Shown: positions 55,960 through 64,000 of the stretch, piece after piece | How the letters are laid out: each line of letters opens with the position of its first letter | Position numbering within the stretch: position 1 is the stretch's first letter | NCBI RefSeq assembly: GCF_031928785.1 | Contig: NZ_JARQAL010000001.1 | Reading direction: 5' to 3' (one strand) | Origin: Enterococcus_C asini_A | GTDB taxonomy: Bacteria; Bacillota; Bacilli; Lactobacillales; Enterococcaceae | DNA: 64,000 nt | The notes under the pieces: generated by a model | The model's input: the letters and a program-made list of their open reading frames with translations, nothing else | Database searches by the model: none | Told to the model about the DNA's origin: nothing | Program-made: the position numbers and the translations under genes

Positions 55960-56206
55960 CGAGAATCTGTGATGGAAAGAGTAGACAGCAGGTGGCTTTT
56001 TAGAGAGAGGGATCTTGGCTGGAAATCCCTTAAAGTCCCAGTGTTGAAAGACATTCCGGAGATGAGCGCGTGCAAAGCCGCTTCCGTTTCGAGTACGTTA
56101 CACTCTTGAGGAAAATCTGTTTTATCGTGCGGATTTTTAAAAACTTGGTGGTACCGCGTATGACTTTTCATCCGCCCTTGTGTTTATTCACAGGGGCGGA
56201 TTTTTT
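55960..56206 (+). promoter_or_regulatory. T-box leader of hisS-aspS, aspartate specifier GAC
   Basis: Stem I carries AGTA at 55980-55983 and, on the 3' side, GAA, one base, GAC (56050-56052) and a purine, flanked by TTCC that pairs with GGAA. The T-box AACTTGGTGGTACCGCG lies at 56142-56158. The terminator stem TCCGCCC / GGGCGGA (56171-56200) is followed by TTTTTT. GAC reads aspartate. The overlapping CAT in GACAT is a histidine codon, two bases downstream. The promoter was not identified securely. Confidence 0.9.
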
Positions 56207-56261
56207 GTTTTGAGGAAAACCGCCTGTAACCAAAACCAATCCAATGTGAGGAGAATGTAAG

Positions 56262-57563
56262 ATGTATCAACGTCCAAAAGGTACCAATGATATTTTGCCG
56301 GGAGAATCCGATAAGTGGCAATTCATTGAAGAAACTGCCCGTCTTTTATTTAGAGATTACCAATACCAAGAAATACGAACCCCAATTTTTGAACACTATG
56401 AAGTGATTTCCCGCAGTGTGGGAGATACGACTGATATCGTCTCTAAGGAAATGTACGATTTTTACGATAAGGGAGATCGCCACGTGACTTTGCGTCCAGA
56501 AGGTACAGCCCCTGTGGTACGGGCCTTTGTGGAAAACAAACTTTATGGGCCAGAATATCCAAAACCATTTAAAGCTTTTTACATGGGACCAATGTTTCGC
56601 TACGAACGGCCACAAAAAGGGCGATTGCGTCAATTCCACCAAATTGGCGTGGAAGCGTTTGGTTCCAGCAATCCTGCTACCGACGTGGAATCTATGGCAA
56701 TGGCGTTGGATTTCTTCAAACAATTGGGTGTACAAAAACTACGCCTTGTGATCAATTCATTAGGGGATAAAGAAACCCGTACTGCCTATCGCCAAGCGTT
56801 AATTGAATACTTGGAACCCCATTTTGAAGAACTGAGCGAAGATTCAAAACGCCGGTTACACGAAAATCCATTGCGGGTTTTGGATTCTAAAGACAAACGG
56901 GACAAGCAGTTTGTCGCCGAAGCTCCTTCGATTTTGGATTATTTAAGTGAAACAGCCAAAGTCCACTTTGAAGCGGTAAAAGAAATGCTGACAGCCTTAG
57001 CCATTCCTTTTGAAGTGGACAGCAATATGGTGCGGGGATTGGACTATTACACCCACACGATTTTTGAAATCATGAGTGATGCACCAGGCATGGGCGCTCA
57101 AGCCACAATTTGTGCCGGGGGCCGTTATGATCACTTAGTGGCAGAGCTCGGTGGCGTGGATACTCCAGCCTTTGGATTTGCCATGGGGATTGAACGTATC
57201 TTATTGACACTAGAGTCAGAAGGCATCGTTTTGCCATCTTTAAATGAATTGGATGCTTATGTAGTGGGATTAGGGGAAGCTACGAATTTGGAAAGCTTGA
57301 AATTATTGCAAGCCATTCGCAATTTTGGCTTTTCCGCAGATCGAGACTTTATGAACCGCAAAGCGAAAGCCCAGTTTAAGTCAGCAGATAAAGCTGGGGC
57401 TAAGCTAGTATTAACCATTGGGGAAAATGAATTAGCAGAAGGCGTTGTGAATATTAAGGGCATGGCAACTCGCCAAGAACAGACTTTTGCTTTAAAGGAT
57501 GTTTACACCCGTTTTGATGAAATTTACGACGAAATGACGACAGTTTTGTTTGATAAAGAATAA
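56262..57563 (+). CDS. hisS: Histidyl-tRNA synthetase
   Basis: This class II synthetase charges tRNA-His. The 433-residue protein has motif 1 around IRTPIFEHYEV, motif 2 FRYERPQKGRLRQFHQ, the histidine loops RGLDYYTHTIFE and GGRYDHLVAELGG, and motif 3 FGFAMGIERILL. A C-terminal anticodon-binding domain follows residue 330. The ATG has GTGAGGAG upstream. It is the first gene of the T-box operon and lies 14 bp before aspS. Confidence 0.97.
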   Translation: MYQRPKGTNDILPGESDKWQFIEETARLLFRDYQYQEIRTPIFEHYEVISRSVGDTTDIVSKEMYDFYDKGDRHVTLRPEGTAPVVRAFVENKLYGPEYPKPFKAFYMGPMFRYERPQKGRLRQFHQIGVEAFGSSNPATDVESMAMALDFFKQLGVQKLRLVINSLGDKETRTAYRQALIEYLEPHFEELSEDSKRRLHENPLRVLDSKDKRDKQFVAEAPSILDYLSETAKVHFEAVKEMLTALAIPFEVDSNMVRGLDYYTHTIFEIMSDAPGMGAQATICAGGRYDHLVAELGGVDTPAFGFAMGIERILLTLESEGIVLPSLNELDAYVVGLGEATNLESLKLLQAIRNFGFSADRDFMNRKAKAQFKSADKAGAKLVLTIGENELAEGVVNIKGMATRQEQTFALKDVYTRFDEIYDEMTTVLFDKE

Positions 57564-57577
57564 GGGGGAGTTTGGAA

Positions 57578-59347
57578 ATGGCAAAACGTACGGTATATTG
57601 TGGACAAGTAGCACAAGCGCAATTGGATCAAGTAGTAACTTTAAAAGGTTGGGTACAAAAACGTCGGGACTTAGGAGGCGTGATCTTCATTGACCTTCGT
57701 GATCGAGAAGGCATCGTCCAAGTGGTCTTCAATCCGGAAAAATCCCGGGAAGCTTGGGAAATAGCGGATAAATGCCGTAGCGAATACGTGGTTGAAATCA
57801 CTGGAGTAGTGGAAAATCGGGCACCAGAAGCGGTGAATCCCAAAATGACCACCGGGGATTTTGAAATCATGGCGACAGACATTACGATTTTGAATCGGGC
57901 AAAAACACCACCTTTTGCCATTGAAGATGAACAAACCATCAGTGATGAAACACGTTTGAAAAATCGGGCCTTGGATTTACGCCGTCCGAAAATGACTCAA
58001 AACTTGATTTTGCGTCATAAAACTACTCACGCCATTCGAGAATACTTGGATGCTTTAGGTTTCTTGGATATTGAAACACCTTATCTTGGCAAATCCACGC
58101 CAGAAGGAGCTCGGGATTATTTAGTACCGTCTCGGGTACACCCAGGGCATTTTTACGCATTGCCTCAATCACCACAAATTTTTAAAGAGTTATTAATGGC
58201 TTCTGGCTTTGATCGTTATTACCAAATCGCCCGTTGTTTCCGAGATGAAGACTTACGTGGGGACCGTCAACCGGAATTCACTCAAGTAGATATGGAAATG
58301 AGCTTTATGTCCATGGAAGAAATCCAAGAAGTCACAGAAGGTTTACTGGAAAAAGTCATGAAAGATGTCTTAGGCATAGAAGTGACATTACCTTTCCCAC
58401 GCATGACCTATGATGATGCCATGAACCAATACGGCTCTGACAAACCAGACACCCGGTTTGAGATGAAGTTAATCGACCTTTCTGAAGTAGTCAAAGACGT
58501 AGAATTTAAAGTTTTCCAAATGGCCTTGGATCAAGGTGGTGTGGTGAAAGCGTTAAATGCTAAAGATGGCGCCAGCAAGTATTCCCGAAAAGATTTGGAC
58601 AATTTAGGCAAATACGCTGGTCAATTTGGTGCCAAAGGCTTGGCTTGGTTGAAAGTGGAAGAAGAAGGCTTGAAAGGTCCGATTGCCAAGTTCTTTGGAG
58701 AAAAAGAAGCCGACATCATTGCGGCAACCAATGCTGAAGTGGGGGACTTGTTACTCTTTGGTGCTGACAATTACACCGTCGTTTCCGCAACATTAGGCGC
58801 AATCCGCACTCGTTTGGGCAAAGAATTAGGCTTAATTGACGAATCTCAGTTTAACTTCTTATGGGTTACCGATTGGCCACAATTTGAATGGAGTGAAGAA
58901 GAAGGGCGTTATGTTTCTGCTCACCATCCATTTACTATGCCAAAAGCGGAAGACATTGAACTTTTACCTACTGCACCAGAAAAAGTTTATGCCGAAGCTT
59001 ACGATATTGTCTTAAACGGTTATGAACTAGGTGGAGGTTCTCTAAGAATCCACGATCGCTCGCTACAAGAGCAAATGTTCCGTACTTTAGGTTTTTCTGA
59101 TGAAGCAGCTCAAGAACAATTTGGCTTCTTGTTAGATGCGCTAGACTATGGTTTCCCACCACTAGGAGGCATTGCTTTAGGGCTAGATCGCTTGGTTATG
59201 CTCTTAGCAGGAGAAGACAATATTCGAGAAGTCATTGCTTTTCCGAAAAACGGCAAAGCAGCCGATCCAATGACAGAAGCTCCAAGTACCGTTTCCCCAT
59301 TACAACTTTACGAGTTAAGTATCAACGTAACAGATATAGAAGAATAA
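57578..59347 (+). CDS. aspS: Aspartyl-tRNA synthetase
   Basis: This class II synthetase charges tRNA-Asp. The 589-residue bacterial form has an N-terminal OB fold, motif 2 RYYQIARCFRDEDLR, the bacterial insertion (GAD) domain about residues 300-420, and motif 3 GIALGLDRLVMLL. I chose ATG 57578 after GGGGGAG; an in-frame TTG two codons upstream is also possible. It ends the hisS-aspS operon. The GAC specifier of the shared T-box matches this enzyme's amino acid rather than that of the first gene. Confidence 0.97.
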   Translation: MAKRTVYCGQVAQAQLDQVVTLKGWVQKRRDLGGVIFIDLRDREGIVQVVFNPEKSREAWEIADKCRSEYVVEITGVVENRAPEAVNPKMTTGDFEIMATDITILNRAKTPPFAIEDEQTISDETRLKNRALDLRRPKMTQNLILRHKTTHAIREYLDALGFLDIETPYLGKSTPEGARDYLVPSRVHPGHFYALPQSPQIFKELLMASGFDRYYQIARCFRDEDLRGDRQPEFTQVDMEMSFMSMEEIQEVTEGLLEKVMKDVLGIEVTLPFPRMTYDDAMNQYGSDKPDTRFEMKLIDLSEVVKDVEFKVFQMALDQGGVVKALNAKDGASKYSRKDLDNLGKYAGQFGAKGLAWLKVEEEGLKGPIAKFFGEKEADIIAATNAEVGDLLLFGADNYTVVSATLGAIRTRLGKELGLIDESQFNFLWVTDWPQFEWSEEEGRYVSAHHPFTMPKAEDIELLPTAPEKVYAEAYDIVLNGYELGGGSLRIHDRSLQEQMFRTLGFSDEAAQEQFGFLLDALDYGFPPLGGIALGLDRLVMLLAGEDNIREVIAFPKNGKAADPMTEAPSTVSPLQLYELSINVTDIEE

Positions 59348-59358
59348 AAAAGTATTAC

Positions 59359-59396
59359 AAAGGACAACTTTTCAAGGGTTGTCCTTTTGTTTTTTC
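59359..59396 (+). terminator. Terminator of hisS-aspS
   Basis: AAAGGACAAC pairs perfectly with GTTGTCCTTT, followed by TGTTTTTT. Confidence 0.88.
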
Positions 59397-59491
59397 AGGT
59401 TTATTCGTATAATTGGATGTGGCTTCTCAAGTGCTGTTAAAAAGTGCCGGAGCTTTATGAAAATGAATGATTGAAACGAGGGAACGATTTC

Positions 59492-60367
59492 GTGAAAAAA
59501 TGGTTTACGACACTACCTCATCATGACTATGCCCAGAAATTTTCTTTTTCCGTGGTATATGCCTTGTTAGCGTCGATTAGTGTGAATGTCTTTTATCAAC
59601 CAGGAAAGATTTATTCTTCTGGGATTACCGGGATTGCCCAAATTTTACATACTTTATCGGACAATCTTTTTGGTTTGGAAGTTCCTGTTTCATTATGGCT
59701 TTTAGTATTGAATTTGCCCTTATTTATCTTTGGCTGGTTTGCCATCGGTCATAAATTTACTTTTTTTACGGGGATTACGGTAGCGTTGACCTCCCTTTTT
59801 ATGCAAATTATGCCAGAAGAAGTCCTATCCACGGATCCGATTATTTGTGCGGTTTTCGGGGGGGCGGTAATGGGCGCTGGCATTGGTTATGCTCTAAGAA
59901 ATGGCCTGTCTTCCGGCGGTTTGGATTTTTTGACTATTGCCATCCGTAAACGGACCGGGCGGACCATTGGCTCGATTTCGATCTTTTTTAATATTCTCAT
60001 TATGGCGGCAGCAGGTCTCTTGTTTGGTTGGCAGTATGCCTTATACAGTGCCATTGCAATTTTTGTTTCCGGAAAAGTTACCGATGCAGTTTATACGAAG
60101 CAAAAGAAAATGCAAGTGATTGTCATTACTCGCTACCCGGACCACGTGATTCACAATGTACAAAAGAGTTTGCGCCGAGGGATTACCATTATTAATGAAG
60201 CAGAAGGTGCCTATAAGCACGACAAGCAAACTGTGCTACTAACTGTCGTTACTCGTTATGAATTACCCATCTTGCGTCAGGCTATGAAAAGTGCCGATCC
60301 GAAAGCTTTCGTCAGCATTGCGGATAACGTGCAAATTCTGGGCCACTTTTACGAAGAAGAGCTTTAA
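59492..60367 (+). CDS. YitT family membrane protein (DUF2179)
   Basis: The 291-residue protein has about six membrane segments with GKIYSSGITGIAQI and the signature GAGIGYALRNGLSSGGLDFL, followed by a soluble C-terminal DUF2179 domain (about 205-291) containing RGITIINEAEGAYKHD. The family is widespread in Firmicutes and uncharacterised; some members are proposed transporters. I chose the GTG at 59492, with GAGGGA nine bases upstream; an in-frame TTG seven codons earlier is possible. It is monocistronic or read with the next gene. Confidence 0.87.
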   Translation: MKKWFTTLPHHDYAQKFSFSVVYALLASISVNVFYQPGKIYSSGITGIAQILHTLSDNLFGLEVPVSLWLLVLNLPLFIFGWFAIGHKFTFFTGITVALTSLFMQIMPEEVLSTDPIICAVFGGAVMGAGIGYALRNGLSSGGLDFLTIAIRKRTGRTIGSISIFFNILIMAAAGLLFGWQYALYSAIAIFVSGKVTDAVYTKQKKMQVIVITRYPDHVIHNVQKSLRRGITIINEAEGAYKHDKQTVLLTVVTRYELPILRQAMKSADPKAFVSIADNVQILGHFYEEEL

Positions 60368-60428
60368 TTCGCTCTTTAGTGCAGCTTTTTAAAATTTACC
60401 GATACTAATAGAAAAGTTGGATTTGCTT

Positions 60429-62312
60429 ATGGAGAAAAAACAGTTGAAAAAGCGCCGTTACATAACGGGTTTTGATGGAATAAGAACGCTCGCTGTCATC
60501 GGGGTTATCTTGTATCACTTGATGCCAGAACGCATGCGGGGAGGTTATTTAGGGGTGCCGGTGTTCTTTGGCATTTCTGGTTATTTGATTACCGATCATT
60601 TACGTATGGAATGGGAAGAAAAAGGAAAAATCTCTTTAAAAGCCTTTTATAAGCGGCGTTTAAAACGACTTTATCCGCCATTAGTCTTTTTTTTATTGAT
60701 TACTACGGCTTATATCACTTTGTTTCAACGGAATCTTTTGAACAATTTAAAAGGGGCAGTGACCTCAGCACTCCTTTATTTCAATAACTGGTGGCAGATC
60801 AATCAAGGGCTTTCCTATTTTGAACGCTTCACTAATGAAAGTCCTTTTACTCATATTTGGTATCTTTCAGTGGAAGCCCAAAATTATTTGATTTGGCCCA
60901 TTTTGTTTGTGATTTTTATGAAGGTCTTCAAAAAGCGGGGGAAGATTTTTCTAGTAATTTTTATTGCCAGTTTGGTCTCGGCTTTGTGGATGGGTATTGT
61001 CTTTACTCCCGGAGCAGATCCTACCCGGGTTTATTATGGAACGGATACCCGGATATTTTCCATTTGGCTAGGTAGTGCGGTGGCTTTCATCTGGCCGACT
61101 AATAAATTGCGCAGTCAGATTCCAGCCCAGGCGAAGAAAATGCTGAATGCGGTGGGGATTATCTGCCTCGTATTATTAATCGCAGCTTTCTTCTTCTTAG
61201 ATGCCAAATATAGCTTCGTTTACCGTGGGGGGATGCTCTTAGTTAGCTTAGTGTCTGTTCTCTTAATTATGGTGGTGGCTCATCCTGGGGCGAGCTTGGA
61301 CAAATGGCTGAGCAATCCGTTATTCACTTACATTGGCAAACGCAGCTATGGTATTTATTTGTACCAATATCCAGTGATGGTCTTCTATGAGGCAAAAGTA
61401 AAAAATATTGCAGATAATATTTGGCTTCACACGTTGATTGAAGTGATTTTAATCGTCTTGATTGCGGAAATCACCTATCACTTAATTGACAAACCATTGG
61501 GACGTTTTGATTATAAGAATACGTGGTCCACTGTGCGTAGCTGGTTTACCAAACCGATTATCAGTCGTCAAAAACCTTTGTTAATTCCCGGAATTTTATT
61601 AGTGGTCACCGCCTTAGTGGGCTTTATTATCGCGCCATCTAATCATGTGACCGCTCAACAAAAACAAATGCAAGAACAGATTTTACAAAATCAAAAAGTA
61701 GCAGAAGAATCTAAGAAAAATGCCAAGGCAAAAGAAAGCCAAGACTCCTCTGACAAAACGTCCAGTTCTGCGGAAAAAGAACGTTTGGCAGAAGTCGCTA
61801 CTACGTATGGTTTAACAGAAGAAGAAGCAGCCAAGGCGGCTAAAATGTCCTTTACCGCTTTTGGGGATTCCGTCATGTTAGGAGCTGCCCAAGATATTAA
61901 AGACTTGTTTCCAGACGTGGTGGTAGATGCGGATGTGAATCGCCAAGTCTATACCAGTGGAGAGTTGATCAAGAATTTAGATGATGATAAGTTGCTAAAA
62001 GATCCTGTGATTATTGGCCTGGGAACCAACGGAGATTTCACAGAAGCTCAATTTAGTGAGTTTATGTCCTTGTTTGGAGATCGCAAAGTTTATTGGTTAA
62101 ACGTTCATGCGCCTTCATTGCGGATGCAAGCCGTGGTGAATGCCGCTTTGACCAAGTATGTTGCCGATTATGATAATTTAACCATTATCGACTGGTACAG
62201 TTATGCCAAAGACCACAGCGATTGGTTCTATGAAGATCAAGTTCATCTGACCCCAGAAGGACGGATTGGTTATACGAAACTGCTTTATGAAACATTAGTT
62301 AAAGAGCAGTAA
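60429..62312 (+). CDS. oatA: Peptidoglycan O-acetyltransferase, OatA-type
   Basis: The 627-residue protein joins an N-terminal acyltransferase-3 membrane domain (about eleven helices, GFDGIRTLAVIGVILYHL, SYGIYLYQYP) with a C-terminal extracytoplasmic SGNH hydrolase domain. The latter has block I AFGDSVMLG with S481, block III LGTNGDF, and the catalytic DQVHLTP. OatA acetylates muramic acid C6-OH and confers lysozyme resistance; other acyltransferase-3 fusions modify other glycans, so the target is inferred. A Lys/Ser/Glu-rich linker at about 415-460 separates the domains. The ATG 60429 has a weak site; an in-frame TTG upstream is possible. Confidence 0.88.
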   Translation: MEKKQLKKRRYITGFDGIRTLAVIGVILYHLMPERMRGGYLGVPVFFGISGYLITDHLRMEWEEKGKISLKAFYKRRLKRLYPPLVFFLLITTAYITLFQRNLLNNLKGAVTSALLYFNNWWQINQGLSYFERFTNESPFTHIWYLSVEAQNYLIWPILFVIFMKVFKKRGKIFLVIFIASLVSALWMGIVFTPGADPTRVYYGTDTRIFSIWLGSAVAFIWPTNKLRSQIPAQAKKMLNAVGIICLVLLIAAFFFLDAKYSFVYRGGMLLVSLVSVLLIMVVAHPGASLDKWLSNPLFTYIGKRSYGIYLYQYPVMVFYEAKVKNIADNIWLHTLIEVILIVLIAEITYHLIDKPLGRFDYKNTWSTVRSWFTKPIISRQKPLLIPGILLVVTALVGFIIAPSNHVTAQQKQMQEQILQNQKVAEESKKNAKAKESQDSSDKTSSSAEKERLAEVATTYGLTEEEAAKAAKMSFTAFGDSVMLGAAQDIKDLFPDVVVDADVNRQVYTSGELIKNLDDDKLLKDPVIIGLGTNGDFTEAQFSEFMSLFGDRKVYWLNVHAPSLRMQAVVNAALTKYVADYDNLTIIDWYSYAKDHSDWFYEDQVHLTPEGRIGYTKLLYETLVKEQ

Positions 62313-62357
62313 AAAATGCTAGACACTTTTCATAATCGGAAAGTGTCTAGCATTTTT
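62313..62357. terminator. Bidirectional terminator between oatA and nnrD
   Basis: AAAAATGCTAGACACTTT pairs perfectly with AAAGTGTCTAGCATTTTT around a ten-base loop. Confidence 0.9.
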
Positions 62358-63204
62358 AATTTTGCTCTTCATAGTGTTTCATCCACTTCGGCAATTGACT
62401 GCTGAGCTTGGTGGGCAAGACTACATAATCACTTTGATAGAGGGCATCGCCGATTTTACTATGGAGATAAACTGCGGCAGCAATGGTGGTACTGTTTTTA
62501 GGAAATTGACCGAGAAACGCTGCGATAAGGCCGGCTAAAGTGTCACCGGTACCTCCTGTAGCCATGCCAGGATTTCCTAATGGATTTTGATACATTTGAT
62601 GGTGAGCATAAATTTCTGTGCGATGACTTTTTACTACAATTGTCCCACCAATTATAGATTGAGCTTTTTGATTGTTCTCTTGGCTCTGCTCTTTAATCGG
62701 AATTTTGCTCAGACGTTGCCACTCCATTTGATGAGGTGTTAAAACGACAGTTTCAGGATAGCGGAGTTTTTCTGCTAATTTTGTTACTGAAGTTTCGGCT
62801 AATAAAGTAAGGGCAGAACCATCTAAAATCAGCCATTGTTCTGGACGGCGTTTTTGTAAGAGAAAGTTCAGCAATTTTCGAGCCGTTTCTGTTTCTCCTA
62901 GACCGGGGCCGGCTAAAATGACATCGGCGGTTTCAATAGCTTGTTCCACTGCGGCAAAATCTTGCCAGTCTACAACCATCGCTTCCGGGCGCCGGGTGTG
63001 CAAAGGGGCATGATTTGGGCTGGCGGTGATGACGGTGGTTAGGCCGGCACCAGCTAAGACGCAGCTTTCTGTGGCCATAATAATCGCACCACCGTAATGA
63101 GCGTCACCGCCAATTAACGTTACCCGACCAAAATTGCCTTTATGACTTATTACGGGTCGTTTTTGAATGACGGTTTTGACTAAGCTTTCGCTAATGGTTT
63201 CCAA
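62356..63204 (-). CDS. nnrD: ADP-dependent NAD(P)H-hydrate dehydratase
   Basis: The enzyme repairs hydrated NADH and NADPH using ADP. The protein is a YjeF C-terminal (ribokinase-like) domain, with GNFGRVTLIGGDAHYGGA, the LTPHQMEWQRL block, the ADP-binding GNPGMATGGTGDTLAG and catalytic Asp in TGDTLAG. It lacks the fused NnrE epimerase domain. I chose the TTG at 63204 (282 residues), which has GAGGTGG upstream; an ATG seven codons earlier lies only ten bases after a TATAAT (63234-63239) and has no binding site. Confidence 0.9.
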   Translation of the reverse strand: METISESLVKTVIQKRPVISHKGNFGRVTLIGGDAHYGGAIIMATESCVLAGAGLTTVITASPNHAPLHTRRPEAMVVDWQDFAAVEQAIETADVILAGPGLGETETARKLLNFLLQKRRPEQWLILDGSALTLLAETSVTKLAEKLRYPETVVLTPHQMEWQRLSKIPIKEQSQENNQKAQSIIGGTIVVKSHRTEIYAHHQMYQNPLGNPGMATGGTGDTLAGLIAAFLGQFPKNSTTIAAAVYLHSKIGDALYQSDYVVLPTKLSSQLPKWMKHYEEQN

Positions 63205-63233
63205 TCCTACCACCTCTTGAATCATTTCTTTTG

Positions 63234-63242
63234 ATTATACCA
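63234..63242 (-). promoter_or_regulatory. nnrD promoter -10 element
   Basis: On the minus strand TGG followed by TATAAT forms an extended -10 located 30 bp before the TTG start. No convincing -35 is seen. Confidence 0.5.
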
Positions 63243-63288
63243 CGACAACCAAATCTAGGGGAAAACCCAGAATTTTCGGAGAGCTTGT

Positions 63289-63317
63289 TTGTCATTTTTA
63301 AGGAAGAAGTGTATCAT
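63289..63317 (+). promoter_or_regulatory. pepV promoter
   Basis: TTGTCA (63289-63294) and TATCAT (63312-63317) are separated by exactly 17 bp, 48 bp before the start codon. Confidence 0.78.
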
Positions 63318-63365
63318 GGAAAAGGAAAATAGTACCATTTGTACTTATAAACTGGAGGGAATAAC

Positions 63366-64000
63366 ATGTCTATCGATTGGAAAAAAGAAGTAGAACAACG
63401 CAAAGATGCGTTACTTGATGACTTAGTTGAATTGCTGAAAGTGAAAAGTGATCGAGAAGACGACAAAGCGACAAAAGATGCGCCATTTGGCCCAGGACCT
63501 AAAAATGCCTTGATCCACATGCTAGGTTACGGTGAACGAGATGGATTCACTGTGAAAAATGTAGACAACTACGCAGGGCATATTGAATATGGCGAAGGAG
63601 ACGAAACCCTAGGCCTATTTTGCCACATGGACGTGGTACCAGCCGGTGATGGTTGGGATACTGATCCTTATGTACCAGTGATCAAAGACAACAAAATCTT
63701 TGCTCGGGGTTCTTCTGATGACAAAGGCCCAAGTATTGCTGCTTACTATGGTTTGAAAATCATCAAAGAACTAGGCTTGCCATTGTCTAAAAAAGTCCGG
63801 ATCGTGGTCGGTACTGATGAAGAATCTGGCTGGGGCGATATGGAATACTACTTCAAACATGAAGAAAAACCAGACTTCGGTTTCTCACCAGATGCCGAAT
63901 TCCCAATTATCAATGGTGAAAAAGGAAATGTGACGATTACCATGCATTTCGACGACACGAATGCAGGTAGCTTTGTTTTGGAAAGCTTTGATTCCGGCTT
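63366..64000 (+). CDS. pepV: Dipeptidase PepV (M20 family), 3' end beyond window
   Basis: This cytoplasmic zinc dipeptidase releases amino acids from dipeptides. The visible 211 codons include the M20 metal-site blocks CHMDVVPAG, FARGSSDDKGPS and VGTDEESGWGDMEYY, in the order seen in lactic acid bacterial PepV, and the N-terminal WKKEVEQRKDALL. The start ATG has GGAGGG upstream. The remaining part, including the C-terminal catalytic-domain segment, lies outside the window. Confidence 0.93.
   Translation, partial: MSIDWKKEVEQRKDALLDDLVELLKVKSDREDDKATKDAPFGPGPKNALIHMLGYGERDGFTVKNVDNYAGHIEYGEGDETLGLFCHMDVVPAGDGWDTDPYVPVIKDNKIFARGSSDDKGPSIAAYYGLKIIKELGLPLSKKVRIVVGTDEESGWGDMEYYFKHEEKPDFGFSPDAEFPIINGEKGNVTITMHFDDTNAGSFVLESFDSG

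Overview
The window reads as chromosomal DNA of a low-to-mid GC Gram-positive coccus of the Lactobacillales, most likely Enterococcus or a close relative. Supporting this are the MurT/GatD pair, PepV, two T-box leaders (metNIQ and hisS-aspS), L-lactate oxidase, maltose phosphorylase, and the gene order tdk-prfA-prmC-ywlC-glyA-upp. The genus call is inference. I see no rRNA, prophage, plasmid functions, CRISPR array or complete insertion sequence. Gene density is high and most intergenic gaps hold promoters, operators or terminators.

Layout. 0-10 kb: metG; a heterodimeric ABC multidrug-type exporter (minus strand) preceded by a 25-codon leader peptide and an intrinsic terminator; a P-type Ca/Mn ATPase behind a yybP-ykoY manganese riboswitch. 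10-18.7 kb: pgl with two small unknown genes, a 53-bp IS3-like remnant inside a terminator, an AI-2E family transporter, a rhodanese-like protein lacking its cysteine, an aromatic acid exporter family protein, a VOC protein, a serine hydrolase and manA. 18.7-28.2 kb: a maltose module (binding protein, two permeases, maltose phosphorylase, two LacI-type regulators) with MalR-like operators and a cre site, enclosing a PadR-HAAS-coiled-coil envelope operon. 28.3-38.4 kb: EEP hydrolase, gatD-murT, lactate oxidase, an RpiR regulator with a cellobiose-type PTS EIIC and a GH1 enzyme, and a KtrB-type potassium channel. 38.5-47.8 kb: tdk, prfA, prmC, a cluster of DnaA boxes, ywlC, glyA, an ABC-2 exporter, upp and an alpha/beta hydrolase. 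47.8-55.8 kb: tRNA-Thr, a MarR-NmrA pair, rodA, an Spx-like protein, a GcvH-like protein, T-box metNIQ. 55.9-64 kb: T-box hisS-aspS, a YitT protein, an OatA-type acetyltransferase, nnrD and the start of pepV.

The most interesting signals are regulatory. The leader peptide, candidate antiterminator and terminator ahead of the ABC exporter form an architecture like the ribosome-dependent attenuation known for B. subtilis bmrBCD, but with its own peptide. A DnaA-box cluster sits beside ywlC. Two MalR-like operators lie exactly 200 bp apart around the maltose promoter and cre. A mini IS3 remnant sits in a terminator loop with a recoverable target duplication. A GH1 enzyme has glutamine at the acid/base position. 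All family assignments are from reading the translated sequence and remembered family motifs; no database search was run.
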